From positions 22,382,001 to 22,446,000 of the forward strand of contig OX485804.1 in the NCBI GenBank assembly GCA_950295325.1: a stretch of DNA of 64,000 bases, written 5' to 3'. The first letter of the stretch is position 1, and each line of letters begins with the position of its first letter. This stretch comes from Polytrichum commune. Lineage: Eukaryota; Streptophyta; Polytrichopsida; Polytrichales; Polytrichaceae. The position numbers and the translations under genes are program-made. Below are positions 49,121 to 61,224 of the stretch, one piece after another. Below the pieces are notes generated by a model. The model saw only the letters and a program-made list of their open reading frames with translations. It had not been told where the DNA came from and ran no database searches.

Positions 49121-49420
49121 AACATGTTTGACTTGTTTGTGACAATTAAGAGTGCAACAGGCAACCACGTTAATGTGCCCTTGGGGGAGGACTCTTCATA
49201 CCATGTACAAACTAACGTGAGTGTGGAAAGGGGTGTTTTGGAGGCATTACTATACATAAAGGGGAGGTATTGTTTCTCTCTGTTGTGTGCATTGAAAAAG
49301 CTTAATATTTTGTTGAAATAAAGGTTCACGTACGACAAAAAAAATGCCCTAAGGATCAAAGAAAAAATTGACAATAGATGTGTTGGTTTCATCCAATATA
49401 TGTTTTCATTTATTGTTGTC
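49121..49420 (+). pseudogene. Coding-derived repeat, copy 2 (fossil of an unrecognised element protein)
   Basis: Open from 49121 for about 65 codons, reading LFVTIKSATGNHVNVPLGED, then QTNVSVERGVLEALLYIKGR and YCFSLLCALKKLNILLK, before an in-frame stop. A diverged second copy lies at 38400-38690, which shows that this is a repeated coding sequence. Balanced codon positions contrast with the surrounding AT-rich DNA. I do not recognise the family. Confidence 0.4.
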
Positions 49421-49429
49421 GTGTGGTAT

Positions 49430-52400
49430 TAGTCCCTAATAACTATCTTGTCCATTCTTGTTAAATTTGCATTTGGGTTTTGGGTTTTACAACTCGGAGA
49501 CTCTTGGTGCACTCACCGCCTCCCTCTAGTTTTGATTTCCGGATTTGTAGCTAAGTTATTGTGCTCTTCTCTTCGTTTGTTCGATGCAATCATTGACTTA
49601 TTATTTTGGAAAAGTGTTCGATGACTTTCTTGTTGGAATGTGAAAGTGAATTGTATATGACATAATAAAGACCTATTTATTTAATGATTTCTATTTCATC
49701 TATATGTAGAGGTGGGGGGCATTTATTACATCAAAATGAAAAGCTTAGTATAAATTATTGAGTCCATTTCTGTAGCCTACCGTTAGTACGTATATATTTG
49801 TTTTTTCTCTATAACTTTCTCATATATAGGGACGCAGGGAGGGGGGTTTGATTCATAGTAACCCACACACATCATTTAAGTCTTCAATAAAGAGTCCACC
49901 CCCTAGGAATGTACCTATGGTCAAAATACCCCCAAATACATTATTATGTGGTCTCATCTTGATATCAATAGGACTATCAACTTTGAAAGGCTGATTGAAC
50001 CCCTCAAGGCCAAAATTGAATCTCTTCAAACTCACCTTAAACAATCTTGTTTATTTTAATAGCAGATTGAAGAAAACATGTACCTCTCATAGTGGATATG
50101 ACTATACATATGACATCTTTGTAGAATTCGAATTTCCTAAACAAAAAATTAGCCATTCATGTGTCCAATGTTAGAATATGATAACGTAATACATGTACAT
50201 CAATATGATTAGGTAGAGGTGATTGCCCAGAGAAAAATGAGTGCCATGACATGTAGGAATGAAACCTAGTTGCTTGAACTAAATAGGGTCATTAGCGCAC
50301 CTAACACTACTTTCTCTAACATTTCATGAATATCTATAATACTTGCTTGTATTGTGATAGTAGTTGTAATATTGGACCAATTTTATTAAACACTACATAA
50401 TATTACATTAAATAAGTAAGAGCTCACACAATTCCACATGTCAAAAAGTGAAATCAACTTTGTCTTGGTGATTGTGAACCACATATCAATGCAATATGTC
50501 AATCTATTCAAAAGGTCACACTAATGACCCTATTTTGTGTAGATGACCCACAAATGAAACATGTTTGGATAATGGACTCGTGCACAAGGAATCAATATCA
50601 TCACCATATACATTGAGCTTATACATCATTACATAATATTAGTATCATTGACTTAAAGCTTAACAATCTAGGCGGCTAGAACATGGTTGATTTATGGTCA
50701 AAGGGCCAAAAGATCAATTTCCAAACCTCTGTTAGAGATACTCATTTCACAAGATGTTTAAGTTAGGCTTAGGTGCATCTTTTAACTGTTGGGATTGAGC
50801 AAAAGACCTAATTTGTAGATACTAAACCGCTGAGAAATTTGAGATTTGAGTGCCCCAAATACAGACCAAATTCTAGGGATACTTGAATCGTGTGCCTCTT
50901 TGAATTTTTTTCCTTGGACTTTTCTTACCTAATACACTAATTATTCCATTTAGTGAGGGTAGGTTAATAGTGCATGTGGGAAAGTGGTGAAGGTGATACT
51001 AAATTTCTTTACGCTATGAAATTGGTGCCACCAAAATATCAAACATTTCACGAGCCCAATGTGTCAAATTGCCGGAAACTCTTGATGCAAGCTCTCTTCA
51101 TTCTTTTTGTATTAGGAAATGTCTTAGGGGTGAGTGGCACCAATTGAAAATAAAAATAAAACTCTTCGAGCTCACCAAAATAAAGTATGCACTCTACAAA
51201 CATCTTAGAGCACGCACTAGTTTTCTTCAAAGGTATGGTAAATGAGCATGTGATCATAAATTTAGTAAGCCCTCAGTAATTTTGAGATTTGACAAATTAG
51301 TGCGTGTTTTGGGAACCAGTACCACGCACATTAAAAGGGATAATCCATGTAATGCACACATACTATCTCTACCACAATTAAACTTTGGACGAAATTTGAT
51401 GCTTCCAGCATATGTATTTTCAATCTTATCGTTTTGTCGTGCAAAAATTCATAACTAATCCAAATATGTTCTAATCATGTTGAATTTTATTTTTTTTGTC
51501 TACAACTTCAATGTACATTTACCTACGTATGTAGGATTTTACTTTAGAATTTTCACTTCTTCAAATAAACAAAAATCACTCATATGCAATGCTTTGACTT
51601 TTTGGAAATAGGCCCACGTATTTAGGGGTTGACATGTTGTGTGAGAGAAGGCTAGCTAAGCTCAATCAACGATAGTGTGGCGTGTCCTCTTCAAGTAATG
51701 TTGGGTACACTTTACATGCAAAAGACATAGGTAGCTTTCACTATAATTGACCATCATATTTTTAGAATGTCAACAAGTGGGAGGTCATGTTCACCACCCA
51801 AACATCCCACCGGAACTTATTATTATTGCCTCCTTTCCCATGTCTCATGCACAGTCCGCATCCTCGGGCCCCCACACTAAAACAATGTGAGCTAAAATGT
51901 AGGAGCTCAATGTTGGCTCTTTATTCACCTAATAATGTAAAAGCCCACTTTCCCCCTAAAGCCCACACCCACGCCCAATAATGCCAAATACACCACACCC
52001 TCTTCCTTTTACTTCCTACACCAAGTTGGGACCCTACTAGCACCTCAATCCAAGGACGTAGGATAAAATATGACGAGCCGACATGTCACATTTTTACTTC
52101 TACTTAATTAGAGAATTGTTAAATCAATCACATAGTTTGTTAAAACGACCACAAAGACACATTGTATGGTGACCTGACCTGTCGAAATTTGGTTTTTCAT
52201 CTCACACATGCAATGGGGTAAGGTGTTAACTATGTGTTGAAATTAATGAGTTTGGCTAGCTTGGAAGTGCGGAGGTTGTTTTATGCACGGCAATATTCTA
52301 ATTTCAAGTGTTTTTTCAACTACATATCTAATATTCTTAGTAGAAACTTGACATAGGTATAGTGAAAACCTAAATTACAATCATGTCTCCACTACACGAT

Positions 52401-52750
52401 ATGGATGTGGTAGCATACAATGAGGCACCACTACATGAGGACATGGAGGTATCGGTGTATTTATTAAAAAGTCTATTTGTCCATGGGTTTCACATCTCCC
52501 CTCCACTCACACGGAGACACATGTGTGGATTAGGACCCACGAGGATATAGGTCTATCCATGGATGTCTATATTGAGTATATGTTACTTCCCACTTTTGGG
52601 TGCCAAAAGCTACAAATCTACAACTGCAGACCCTTCCCCCCTTCTTTTTACCAAGCTTATTCCTTCTTAGTCTTAATGGGAGGTTTTTTTAGTAGGTATT
52701 TTCAATGCTTGAACTACACTAAATATAATACTTATACCCCCTTCCCACGT
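49430..52750. other. Intergenic, no recognised gene
   Basis: Short open frames without motifs. 51780-52080 is C-rich relative to its surroundings. An ACTACACTAAATATAATACT phrase at about 52715 may be a broken end of family X or Y. Confidence 0.4.
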
Positions 52751-52755
52751 GACTT

Positions 52756-52975
52756 TAGCTAAGACTAAAAGTTGGTTCTAAAAACCCAGCCTTCACACCA
52801 TCGACATTATATAGTGCCAATCCTAGTTGGCAAATGATGTGGCATGGCTTAAAAGTGGAGGTTTTAAGCCTCGAGCACCAACCCTCCAATCGGTACCTAA
52901 GCATGAGGCAAGAATATAGGACCTTTAAAAGGGTCGCCTCCCGCCATCATGATTGGTTACTTTTTAGTCTTAGCT
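52756..52975. mobile_element. Candidate small inverted-repeat element (MITE-like), about 220 bp
   Basis: TAGCTAAGACTAAAAGTTGG at the left faces the reverse complement of TTACTTTTTAGTCTTAGCTA at the right, giving terminal inverted repeats of about 18 bp. TA at each outer edge could be the duplicated target. The interior holds no open frame. Superfamily not determined. Confidence 0.45.
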
Positions 52976-53259
52976 ATGAGGGCACAAGGAGCTCCAGTAA
53001 CAAAAACCAATGGTAAGATAGGTGAGTAGTAAGGCATTTGGGGATGGGACAAAAACTACCCAACATTCATTGCTTGGTAGATAAAACCATGAACATATGT
53101 GCAAGCTACTTAACTAAGACCTACTGGAAAATCTCTAAAGCAAGTTCTTGTAGGTGCATTGGGATAGCCGGGTGCCTCTGCTATAACCAAGGGAGTTTTA
53201 CCTGGTTTTTAGGAAATACTTTGATTATTTGGTAAAGTCAGGTGGGGAGGGGGCATTAA

Positions 53260-53612
53260 TGTCATATGGTATTTTATGTCACTATGGTAACTTTTTGGAT
53301 GACATTTTTTGCGAATAAATAAACACTTGTCATGGATGATGGATGAGTTCATCCATTTCCAATTCCTTGCCTTTTCTTGTCATCAACTTGTGATGAAATG
53401 TTGTCATGGATGATTGGAATCTGGATGAAAAATCACTTGGTAGTTACAGTAACTGCAACACTAGAAATCTATAATTCCCCTCAAAAAATTATAAGGAATG
53501 ACAAATAATGTTGAGTTGACATTTAGTGTTGGTGACACTATACCATGGTTTACAATTAGTATTGAGCCAAATAATTTATTATTGGTGACACTAAATATCA
53601 TATTCAATGTAG
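53260..53612. mobile_element. MITE family X, copy 2 (left end eroded)
   Basis: Aligns with 29670-30023 over its length. The right end TTGGTGACACTAAATATCAT followed by ATTCAATGTAGC keeps the terminal motif. The left terminus is decayed. Confidence 0.6.
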
Positions 53613-55650
53613 CTCTCACAAGAACAAGATCTTCATCTTGGTATTAACGGCATCAATCTGCTAGAGGTCCCTCGACCACACTAGCTAAGAAAGTCCCAGG
53701 AAGTTGGTCATTATGAAGCTTTCGGTTGATTTTTAATAGAAAATTTGTTCCTATGTCAAAATGTCACTTGATTCTCTAGTATGGGTGGGCTAGTGTAGTT
53801 GATTATTTTATAGGTGATCCCAAGTCCTTAGGCAATGCTATCTTTGATTTCTCCATCAACAGTTCACAACCCAATTCAGACCACTACCCTCTCTCGTTCA
53901 AAATATGTCAAAGTGTAAAATTGAAGCTTCCAACCTTGTCTAGTCCATGTAACATTCTTCATCCCAACCCTAAGGAGGAAAATCAATATGTTTTAAATGT
54001 CACACACAAACTCACTTATATGCAAGTGGGACCTACACTTCATTAGACAAACATACTCAAGCTTGGTTACACTTGCAACTCAACCAATCTTCTAAATAAA
54101 AATAGGTGGCAAAAAGAGAGGGGGACTAGTTGATCACACGCATCTCACAATACGAACTATCAACCACGTAGAGAATCTTGGCAACCTTGTTGTCATGTTT
54201 AGAAGGATTATAAAATCATAAAGCCACCACTCGCATTTTGACACAAGCTACAATTTGTTAATAAAAAAACCTTATATAGTCCACATGTCTTGTTCTTTTC
54301 CTAGTAATTGTTGTTTGCACAAGACCATCTGTCATGCAACTTGCCATGTGGTGAATAATACTCGCTATGAGTACACCAAACATGTAGAGGGGGGAACCCC
54401 AAAATAAAAGGAACATAATACCCGACATATCCCTAGCCTCCAATACATAAATACAAAAATGAGTATTCATCTTATATATGAAACTCAATATTTTCTAGTG
54501 TAATTCACCGTCTCTTTGACCTTTTGAGAATAACCCTATTATTGCTATGATATTCTCAAACTCAAAAGCAACTTGCAATGAGATAGGACCTTGCATCCTT
54601 ACAAGTTGTCGAGAACAACAAACAAAGTCTTGATGAAAACTTATGGAATGTTGTATGGTCGGCTAAGTACTCTCAATATATAAGTAGAACTCGGACTTTG
54701 AACATGACCACATGAGTCGTTCTTACGTATACTCATGACTAAAAGAGTCCAAGTCCATTGCAAACAAAATGTGTTTTTATTCATGATGGGATAGGGACAT
54801 GCTTGAAGTCCATTCAAATTCCTAACCAAATTCCACCACAAAACAAAGTTTGCTGCAAAAATGACATACCACCAACTTGCGCCTCATAAAACACGAGCAC
54901 GTCCAACCCCACAAGCTCCATCCGTGTTGGGTAGGTTGCATGTCCACTCCCCATTCAAGGTGCATCATTTGTTTGTTGGAGAGATGTCGACACTATACTA
55001 GAAGCATGCCTTTTTAAAAATTTGATAAAACACACGCACCAACTAAAATAGGGAAGGGAGAGTTCAACTTCCCATGATCTCGGAAAATTTTAAGATTTAA
55101 AAAATTAGAAAATAGAATAAATTTGACACATTTGACGTTGGAAAGTTCAATTCAAGTTGAATCTAGTGTAATTTCGTAGAACAAGTGTCGGTTTTAAAGA
55201 GCAAAAGTGTGTTGGGGGAGGGGAATTGATTGCAATGCTTCAACTAGAAGTTGAAAGCGACGAGGAGTTTTGAAGTGCTCAATCAAATAAATGAGAATGC
55301 CAATGGAGGAGTGGAGTGATTGAAAATCTTTTTCATATTTTAGTGGTGGGCTCCATGACATGGACTTACTAGACTAAAATCAATATACCAACACCATCAA
55401 ATACACAACTTCCAATTTCATGTGTCATAAATGCGGTCTTTCCAAGCATCGCCATCATTGCCACCACGTCTACCTTCAACACTACTTTAGAGAAAGCAAA
55501 GGCATAAGAGCAAGAACACACATTCCCATCATGGACACCTCTAAACAACTGCAAGGTGCAACTTAACAAAGTAGGTGTTCACACATTCTCATTACCACCA
55601 ATTTCATGGTGTTTTTCTCTTTCTAAATACTTTTCCCTCTTCCATTATGC
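53613..55650. other. Intergenic, no recognised gene
   Basis: AT-rich with short open frames of no recognisable family. Confidence 0.4.
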
Positions 55651-55656
55651 AATTTA

Positions 55657-55915
55657 GGGGTTGTTTCATCATGGACCATAAAGTCGTCCCTTGCTCCTCT
55701 AAAATATGTGATTGGCTGTTGAACTCGTCCGAGGACCACTTTAATCTACATTAAGGAATTTTTTTTTGTAAGAGTGACCATGGAACTTCAAGTCCCCAAA
55801 AAGCTTATTTTCTAGTTCTACATTATCCATTGTCATGGTCCACGGGTTTTGTTGTGAGAGAGGCAAAAGAGGTTCTTTGTTGCAAATGTCAAGGGACCAA
55901 GGTATAAAATTGTTT
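55657..55915. mobile_element. PIF/Harbinger-type element fragment, copy 3
   Basis: Starts GGGGTTGTTTCATCATGG after TTA (55654-55656), then ACCATAAAGTCGTCCC, the same terminus as at 21751. It continues with sequence that matches the reverse complement of 21500-21740, including a GTCCACGGGTTTTGTTGTGA block. The other end is missing, so this is a truncated relative. Confidence 0.6.
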
Positions 55916-56212
55916 TTTATATTATATTTTTATTTATTTATTGTAACCAGTAATGTAGTTATGAGGAAGGAATAGAAGAAGAAGGAAAGAAGGTCAAACA
56001 TATGAAAATCCCTAAAACTACCTTTTTTGGATTAAAAAATATATATTAAAATACCTCTAGGTGAAGACTCATTCCTTTTATTTCATCTTGTATGTTTTTC
56101 ATCCCAACATCATGTTCTATAAAAATATAGTAATAATAATAGTAATAGTTATAACAATAGATAAGGTATGTACAAATTACCACTTGACGAGGTGCCTTCA
56201 CAAAAATTGTGA

Positions 56213-56384
56213 GTAAGAATGCCTAAGAGTTGTTTTTAGGATTTGAACAATCTCCACCTTAACTTGTGTAAGTGAATACGGGAATTGATACCATCAAAGT
56301 AAGAATGCCTAAGAGTTGTTTTTAGGATTTGAACAATCTCCACCTTAACTTGTGTAAGTGAATACGGGAATTGATACCATCAAA
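56213..56384. repeat. 86-bp tandem duplication, two copies
   Basis: GTAAGAATGCCTAAGAGTTG starts at 56213 and again at 56299. The two 86-bp units look identical, so the duplication is recent. The unit contains TTTGAACAATCTCCACCTTA. It ends about 45 bp left of the pogo-like transposon. Confidence 0.95.
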
Positions 56385-56656
56385 GTATGAATGTGGACTT
56401 GATCTTTGGCATCGGGCTCCAGAGGTTAGTACACCCTAACCTTGATAATGTCACACCCTCCGTTTCACCAAAAAGTGTGATATAAACAAGGTGTGACATA
56501 CTTGATAATGTCACATTTTGTGCATAATGTGATATTATCAAAATATATGTAGAAAATCAAAATATAATTACAATTTTTTTTAAATAACAAATACGAGACT
56601 TCAATGTTTTTGAATGTAAAATCTAATTCAAAATTGTGAATAACAACAAGAGCACA

Positions 56657-57965
56657 TCATAATGTATCATTGAGATCAGGTAAAGACCTCTCACTAGAGA
56701 CAAAGAAGCTTCTAATGTCACATTGTTTTGTTGATGTTAAATGTGCAACACCAATTCTAATGAGTTTGTCATAGATTTTTTCCATTTCTAATAACTCATG
56801 AGTGCTGAAAATTTGAGAACCTTGGCTAGCCATAAAATTCAAAACATCTTTAGCATATTTTTGTGCATCGCTTAGCTTCATTACTTTAGACTCATCATCA
56901 CTGCTATCAACAATCAATGGGTCCACTTCCATAGAATCAAGAACCTGTTCACCATCTTGCACTAATTGCACAAGCTCCTCAGTAGAAAATTCCACCTCAA
57001 AATCATCTTCACCTTCCATGTTTATGTACTCCAAAGGACAAAGCTTTTCTACAGGCTTGCCTTCAACATCCAAACCCAAATTTAATGCGGCGATGAGTCT
57101 ACCCAATTCCAAAGTTGCTTCCTCCATTTTGGACTTCATACGTTCATCAAGATTGTTTATATCTGCATTCCACTCTGCATGCAATATGGCGGACTTTCTC
57201 CAACAATTTCTAATGGTTTGATCATCTAATTCATGCCATGCTGCCACACACCATAGCATAGCTTGAAATACATCAACATTCAATTTCCCCAAATCTTCAT
57301 TTGAGTTGTTATCAATTTGTTGCAAAGTCCAGGCAACAAGCTTGCGCTTAGAGCATCCTCAGTCGGTCTAGGTAAAGCTCACTGCAAACCAAGACCTATC
57401 TTGCTTAAAATTGCTCAAAATTTAGAGGGAGTGCACCAAATCTTGCTTAAAATGGACAGATCCTCCCACACTCCCTCTAAATGTCAAAAATTTGGAGGGA
57501 GTGTGGGAGGATCTTTCCATTTTAAAGCAAGATTTGGTGCACTCCCTCTAAATTTTGAAAATGTGGTGTTTTCAATGAGGGATTTCACCTACGTCAAATT
57601 TTTACAATTCTTTTTTCTTGAGAAATATCTCACGTTTATTTAGGTGTGCTTCTAATGATGGTAATTTCAGTTTCTAATTTTAGGTCAATCAAAAGATAGG
57701 TTTTGGTTTGCAGTGAGCTTTACCTAGACCGACTGAGGATGCTCTTATAGCACATTTTGAATGCTGCAATCACTCCTTGATCCAAAGGTTGAACAACTGA
57801 AGTCACATTTGGTGGAAGGAACAAGATAGTGATATGGGAGAGTACAAAAGCATTAAATCCATCTATAACTTTCTTGACCTCACCATGAATATCATGGCTT
57901 CCTACATTATCCATAATAATGCAAATCAACTTCCACCTCACAATGCAATTCTCTGAAAATGCCAC
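56657..57965 (-). pseudogene. pogo/Tigger-type transposase C-terminal half, split by a MITE
   Basis: DDE transposase fragment on the minus strand in two pieces. 57965-57745 reads ICIIMDNVGSHD, the second catalytic Asp block, and then ITILFLPPNVTSVVQPLDQG, the block with the third catalytic Asp, followed by VIAAFKMCYK. The two Asp residues are about 42 apart by my count, longer than usual for pogo. The frame then runs into the MITE. After it, 57347-56657 continues for over 220 codons with an AMLWCVAAWHELDDQTIRNC stretch, typical of the region after the catalytic core, and an acidic tail. Removing the MITE and one TTA rejoins both pieces in frame with no stop. Upstream of 57985 a stop interrupts the frame and no CENP-B-like helix-turn-helix is visible. 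Apart from the insertion the coding sequence is well preserved, implying fairly recent activity. Confidence 0.85.
57351..57744. mobile_element. 394-bp PIF/Harbinger-like hairpin MITE nested in the transposase gene
   Basis: Starts GAGCATCCTCAGTCGGTCTA and ends with its exact reverse complement. The terminal inverted repeats run about 50 bp with one mismatch. TTA is duplicated at 57348-57350 and 57745-57747. Inside, a second, longer inverted repeat pairs about 57415-57478 with 57489-57557 (GGAGGGAGTGTGGGAGGATC is in the right arm), so most of the element can fold into a hairpin. No coding capacity. GAGCATC-type ends with a TTA duplication are common among plant Tourist-like elements. Confidence 0.9.
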
Positions 57966-58059
57966 AGAATGAATGCCAGCAGTTTAAGTTTGAAATAGAG
58001 AAATCAATTACAAGGTCTTCAACACCGAACTGATTCAACAAGCCTCAAAGCTTCAAAAG

Positions 58060-58310
58060 TACCATTTAGGAAGAAACCTTGTGGATGCAGTAGTTTGTTG
58101 AGGAGAGCGGCAAGAAGATGAAGGGCAGAGCGGTGTGTGGAGCGGCGAGAGGAGAGAGCATACGATGCAGGCGAGGCTGCGAGAAGTTGATCTGCGAGAG
58201 AAACCGTTGCTTCTTCGGCACATGAGATTCAAGATTCAAGAACCCAAGATTCAAGCGGAAGCAGGTGAAGATGCCGACGTCATCCATAGAATTTGTTGTC
58301 CATCCGGCCT
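58060..58310 (-). other. GC-richer segment inside the pogo-like element, unknown origin
   Basis: Within an AT-rich transposon this 250-bp stretch is noticeably GC-richer and is open on the minus strand for 73 codons from an ATG at 58287. It occupies the place where the N-terminal half of the transposase would be expected. It shows no helix-turn-helix. It may be a captured host sequence or unrelated filler. Confidence 0.3.
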
Positions 58311-58499
58311 TTTTTCATCCATGTTACTTGTTATTATCACACTTACACTACAAATTTTGAAAAAAAATGTGACATTATCAAGGGTGATAGTGATAATAAC
58401 GAGGGAGTTTTACACTATGGAAATCGGTTTCAAACTTTTAGGTGACAATATCAAGGTGTTCTATTAACAAGTGTGATAATATCAAGGTTAGGGTGTATG

Positions 58500-60235
58500 T
58501 ATCTTGTTATTTATCTGTCTATATGTTTAAAAACGAACTTTAATTTGAGAGTCTTGATGTCAGTTGCAATTAACAAATGCAATGAATAGAAGGGATTCTC
58601 AACGATGAGCCCAAAGACAACGAATAATATGAATGCAAAAAAAAAGCATGAAACTTGTTAGGATCGTTGGTCTTAATGGATACATGCACAATTGGGGTAT
58701 CCTTTTAGAAACCATGAATTGTCTTCTGTAATTGATGTAAGTATCCAAATATGCCTCCTATAAATAGAATAATAGCATACAAAGTGAATATGGATATAGA
58801 AGCAACTTTGAAACGTGAAATATTGTCAATTACCATAAATGTGAGTTTTTATTTATAGATATAATTTTCATGATTATAAATTTTCATAGGTATTTGAGGT
58901 ACCTGGTGCTTTGAGATGAATAGCATGCACATGTTTGTGTGTTTTAAGAATACTTTGGGTTTGTATAACTCCTTTACACCCTAATGTGTTTTGACTTTCT
59001 TTCGAAACTACCAAATATCTTCAAAATCAAGGTCCTTTTCAATGTTGTCCTATTGTTCACAATCAAATGATTCTATTTGAAATCTAATTTTATAAAAACA
59101 CATATTGTTAGATATTTATGAGTTTCATGTTGATATTTATAAATTGATTGAACTATGTTGCGTCTTATGATGTATGCTCACACTAAAGGCATTCCATTAC
59201 ATTCCTCTAAGAAAAACATGCAGATTTGACAAGTCTTTAATACAACAGAAAGGGCATCTAAAAGAAATCAACATCATTAAATAGCATTAGATTTGGTTAG
59301 AACATTGTGTAAGGTATACAAAGGACTATTATTTTCTAATATTTACAAGAAGGTGTGTTAATGAGCTACTTCAAAACCTTAGAAAATAAACACTTATGGT
59401 GTGGACCATTCATTTTGGCTGCCCCACCCATGCATGTGCCCTAATATCAACCCAAAACTCGGTGATCAAAAATGAAATTATATGAAAGTCTCAATCCATG
59501 CCCTTAAAAGAAACTTTGATCAGTCACATATTGCACAACTTTATTCATTAATATCTACCAATTGAAGTTGTAGGTTTCCTAGATGTCATTGCTTAAAATT
59601 CCAAGTCTACCAGATCTAACATCCGAAATAAACCAAAGCGTGATTTCTCAATGATGCAAATACAAAATACAACCAACCTGGGCGAACCAGTGCGGCCCAA
59701 GTGGAAATCAAGAAATAATGCTCATTTGTGGCCATTTGTGGCCTATCCACCCAAGTGACAACAAGGTTACTCCGGATCACAATAAGGTTCTTGACACCCC
59801 AAGTCCTTGACCAAATTCATCCAGGACGTCCTGGTAGGCCACATCCGGGGCCTTCTCCAAATCCTCAAGAGTCCGATTCCACTTGATCCTGCCATAATCC
59901 TGCAAAGCGTCTCAACTTCCATGCTCTCAACGATTGAGATTGCACGGATTAACCTCAAGTGAAACATGACTTAGGACTTAGGACCTGGGACCCATGTGAA
60001 TTGGCCCTTGGAATGCATACTATTAAACTAAGAGCATTTCTATGCAAAAGTTGATGTGTAAGTGCCACCAACGACAATCCTCTTGAATATATGGCTAACT
60101 TAGCGTGCCAATGCAACCCGGAAGTCCGAGTGTACCATGGTCTCAAATAATGCATCGATGGAGTCCTCCTTGGTTTGCTAGACCCAAGTGACATAGACCC
60201 GTCATAAAGAAAACCATCTATTCAACTCCACAATT
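58500..60235. other. Intergenic with one possible coding fossil
   Basis: Mostly AT-rich. At 59790-59930 the minus strand reads a balanced stretch, NRTLEDLEKAPDVAYQDVLD, followed by EFGQGLGV, which looks like eroded protein of unknown family. No other feature. Confidence 0.35.
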
Positions 60236-60239
60236 ACAC

Positions 60240-60475
60240 TAACTAACACTATTAGTGTGGGGCCACAATAATTTCCAGAGCACATGCTAGTCTTCATATT
60301 GAGAATTATTGTGGGTTACATTAATTTCCAACCCATGCTGATTTTCCTGTAGGAATTTAGAGTGGACCAAACTAATTGTTTTCCTATAAATTTATATGGG
60401 CGAATATTTTATTTTGTGCTACTTTTTTAGTATATTTAATATTCAATGTGTTGGTCGGAAGTCTTCATGAAGACT
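60240..60475 (-). repeat. Dispersed repeat family Z, copy 2 (reverse)
   Basis: The reverse complement carries a GAAGACTTCCGACCAACAC block, GGAAATTAATGTAACCCACA, a TAATTCTCAATATGAAGACT block and ATTATTGTGGCCCCACACTA. These are the blocks of 35995-36250, although the GTGGCCCCAC block lies in a different place. Confidence 0.45.
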
Positions 60476-61224
60476 CAAGGGAAGACTCGAGGGTCATGGA
60501 CCCATGTTAATTCCACCTTGACTAGAAATATAGTAAGGCCCATGACTAATTAGCATGGATGCCATCTCAACCATGAAATATAGAAGGCGCTCTCTCCCTT
60601 TAAGGTACAAGTGCCTATAGTGGACACTTTGAGCACTATGTTCTCTACCTAACCCAAACAAATTATTCATTGTCTTATATAGAGAAGCAATTATGTTACA
60701 AGCATGATGAAATGAAGACCACATGAATCATAGCATATTTAATTCTAAATAATTGTTCATAGTCACAAACATCATTTAACCCTTTCTAGCTGCATGTTAC
60801 CCCCCTTTGGTTTTCCTAAAGTGAAGAGTGTTCTTCGTTGACATAATGTATCTTGGAACCAATGAGCTTCATTTTTTGGTGCTTAGATAAACACAATTAG
60901 TGTTCATGATGAAGTATGTAGTTATAAATAGCAATACTTGAGGTTATGATTGAATTAGTGTGTTCCATGTGGTCTTGATTGAACTAATCAAATGCCAAGT
61001 TTTGTTTTCTATGAACACTAGGCAAGAACATGTAACATTTTATTGAAATTATCTTACCAAGATGAATCCCCTACTATTTGTGATGCATCCTTTGAAATCA
61101 CTAACCAAGTGTTAGTGGGTTATGGTTGCAACAATGTTTGACTTGAGTGTTTCCTTAGGGTGACATATGCTTGTTGTTTGCTTAGGATGGTATAAGAAGG
61201 TTCTCATATCTAAGTAGATTATTA
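60476..61224. other. Intergenic, no recognised gene
   Basis: AT-rich; only short uninformative open frames. Confidence 0.4.

Larger units (their letters stand above)
56432..58495 (-). mobile_element. pogo/Tigger-like DNA transposon (Tc1/mariner superfamily)
   Basis: The left end CACCCTAACCTTGATAATGT and the reverse complement of the right end (CACCCTAACCTTGATATTAT) are terminal inverted repeats of about 24 bp. TA flanks both sides (56430-56431 and 58496-58497), the duplication made by this superfamily. Subterminal copies of CTTGATAATGTCACA occur at 56441 and 56501, with an inverted one near 58369, and are probable transposase-binding sites. It encodes a minus-strand transposase fragment, interrupted by a 394-bp MITE at 57351-57744. 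Without that insertion the element is about 1.67 kb. The N-terminal DNA-binding region and first catalytic Asp are not recognisable, so it appears internally deleted. Confidence 0.85.

Noticed and set aside
56657-57325. 222-codon minus-strand open frame as an independent host gene
   Set aside because: It is the 3' part of the pogo-like transposase: it lies inside the TIR-bounded element and rejoins in frame with the catalytic piece once the MITE is removed.
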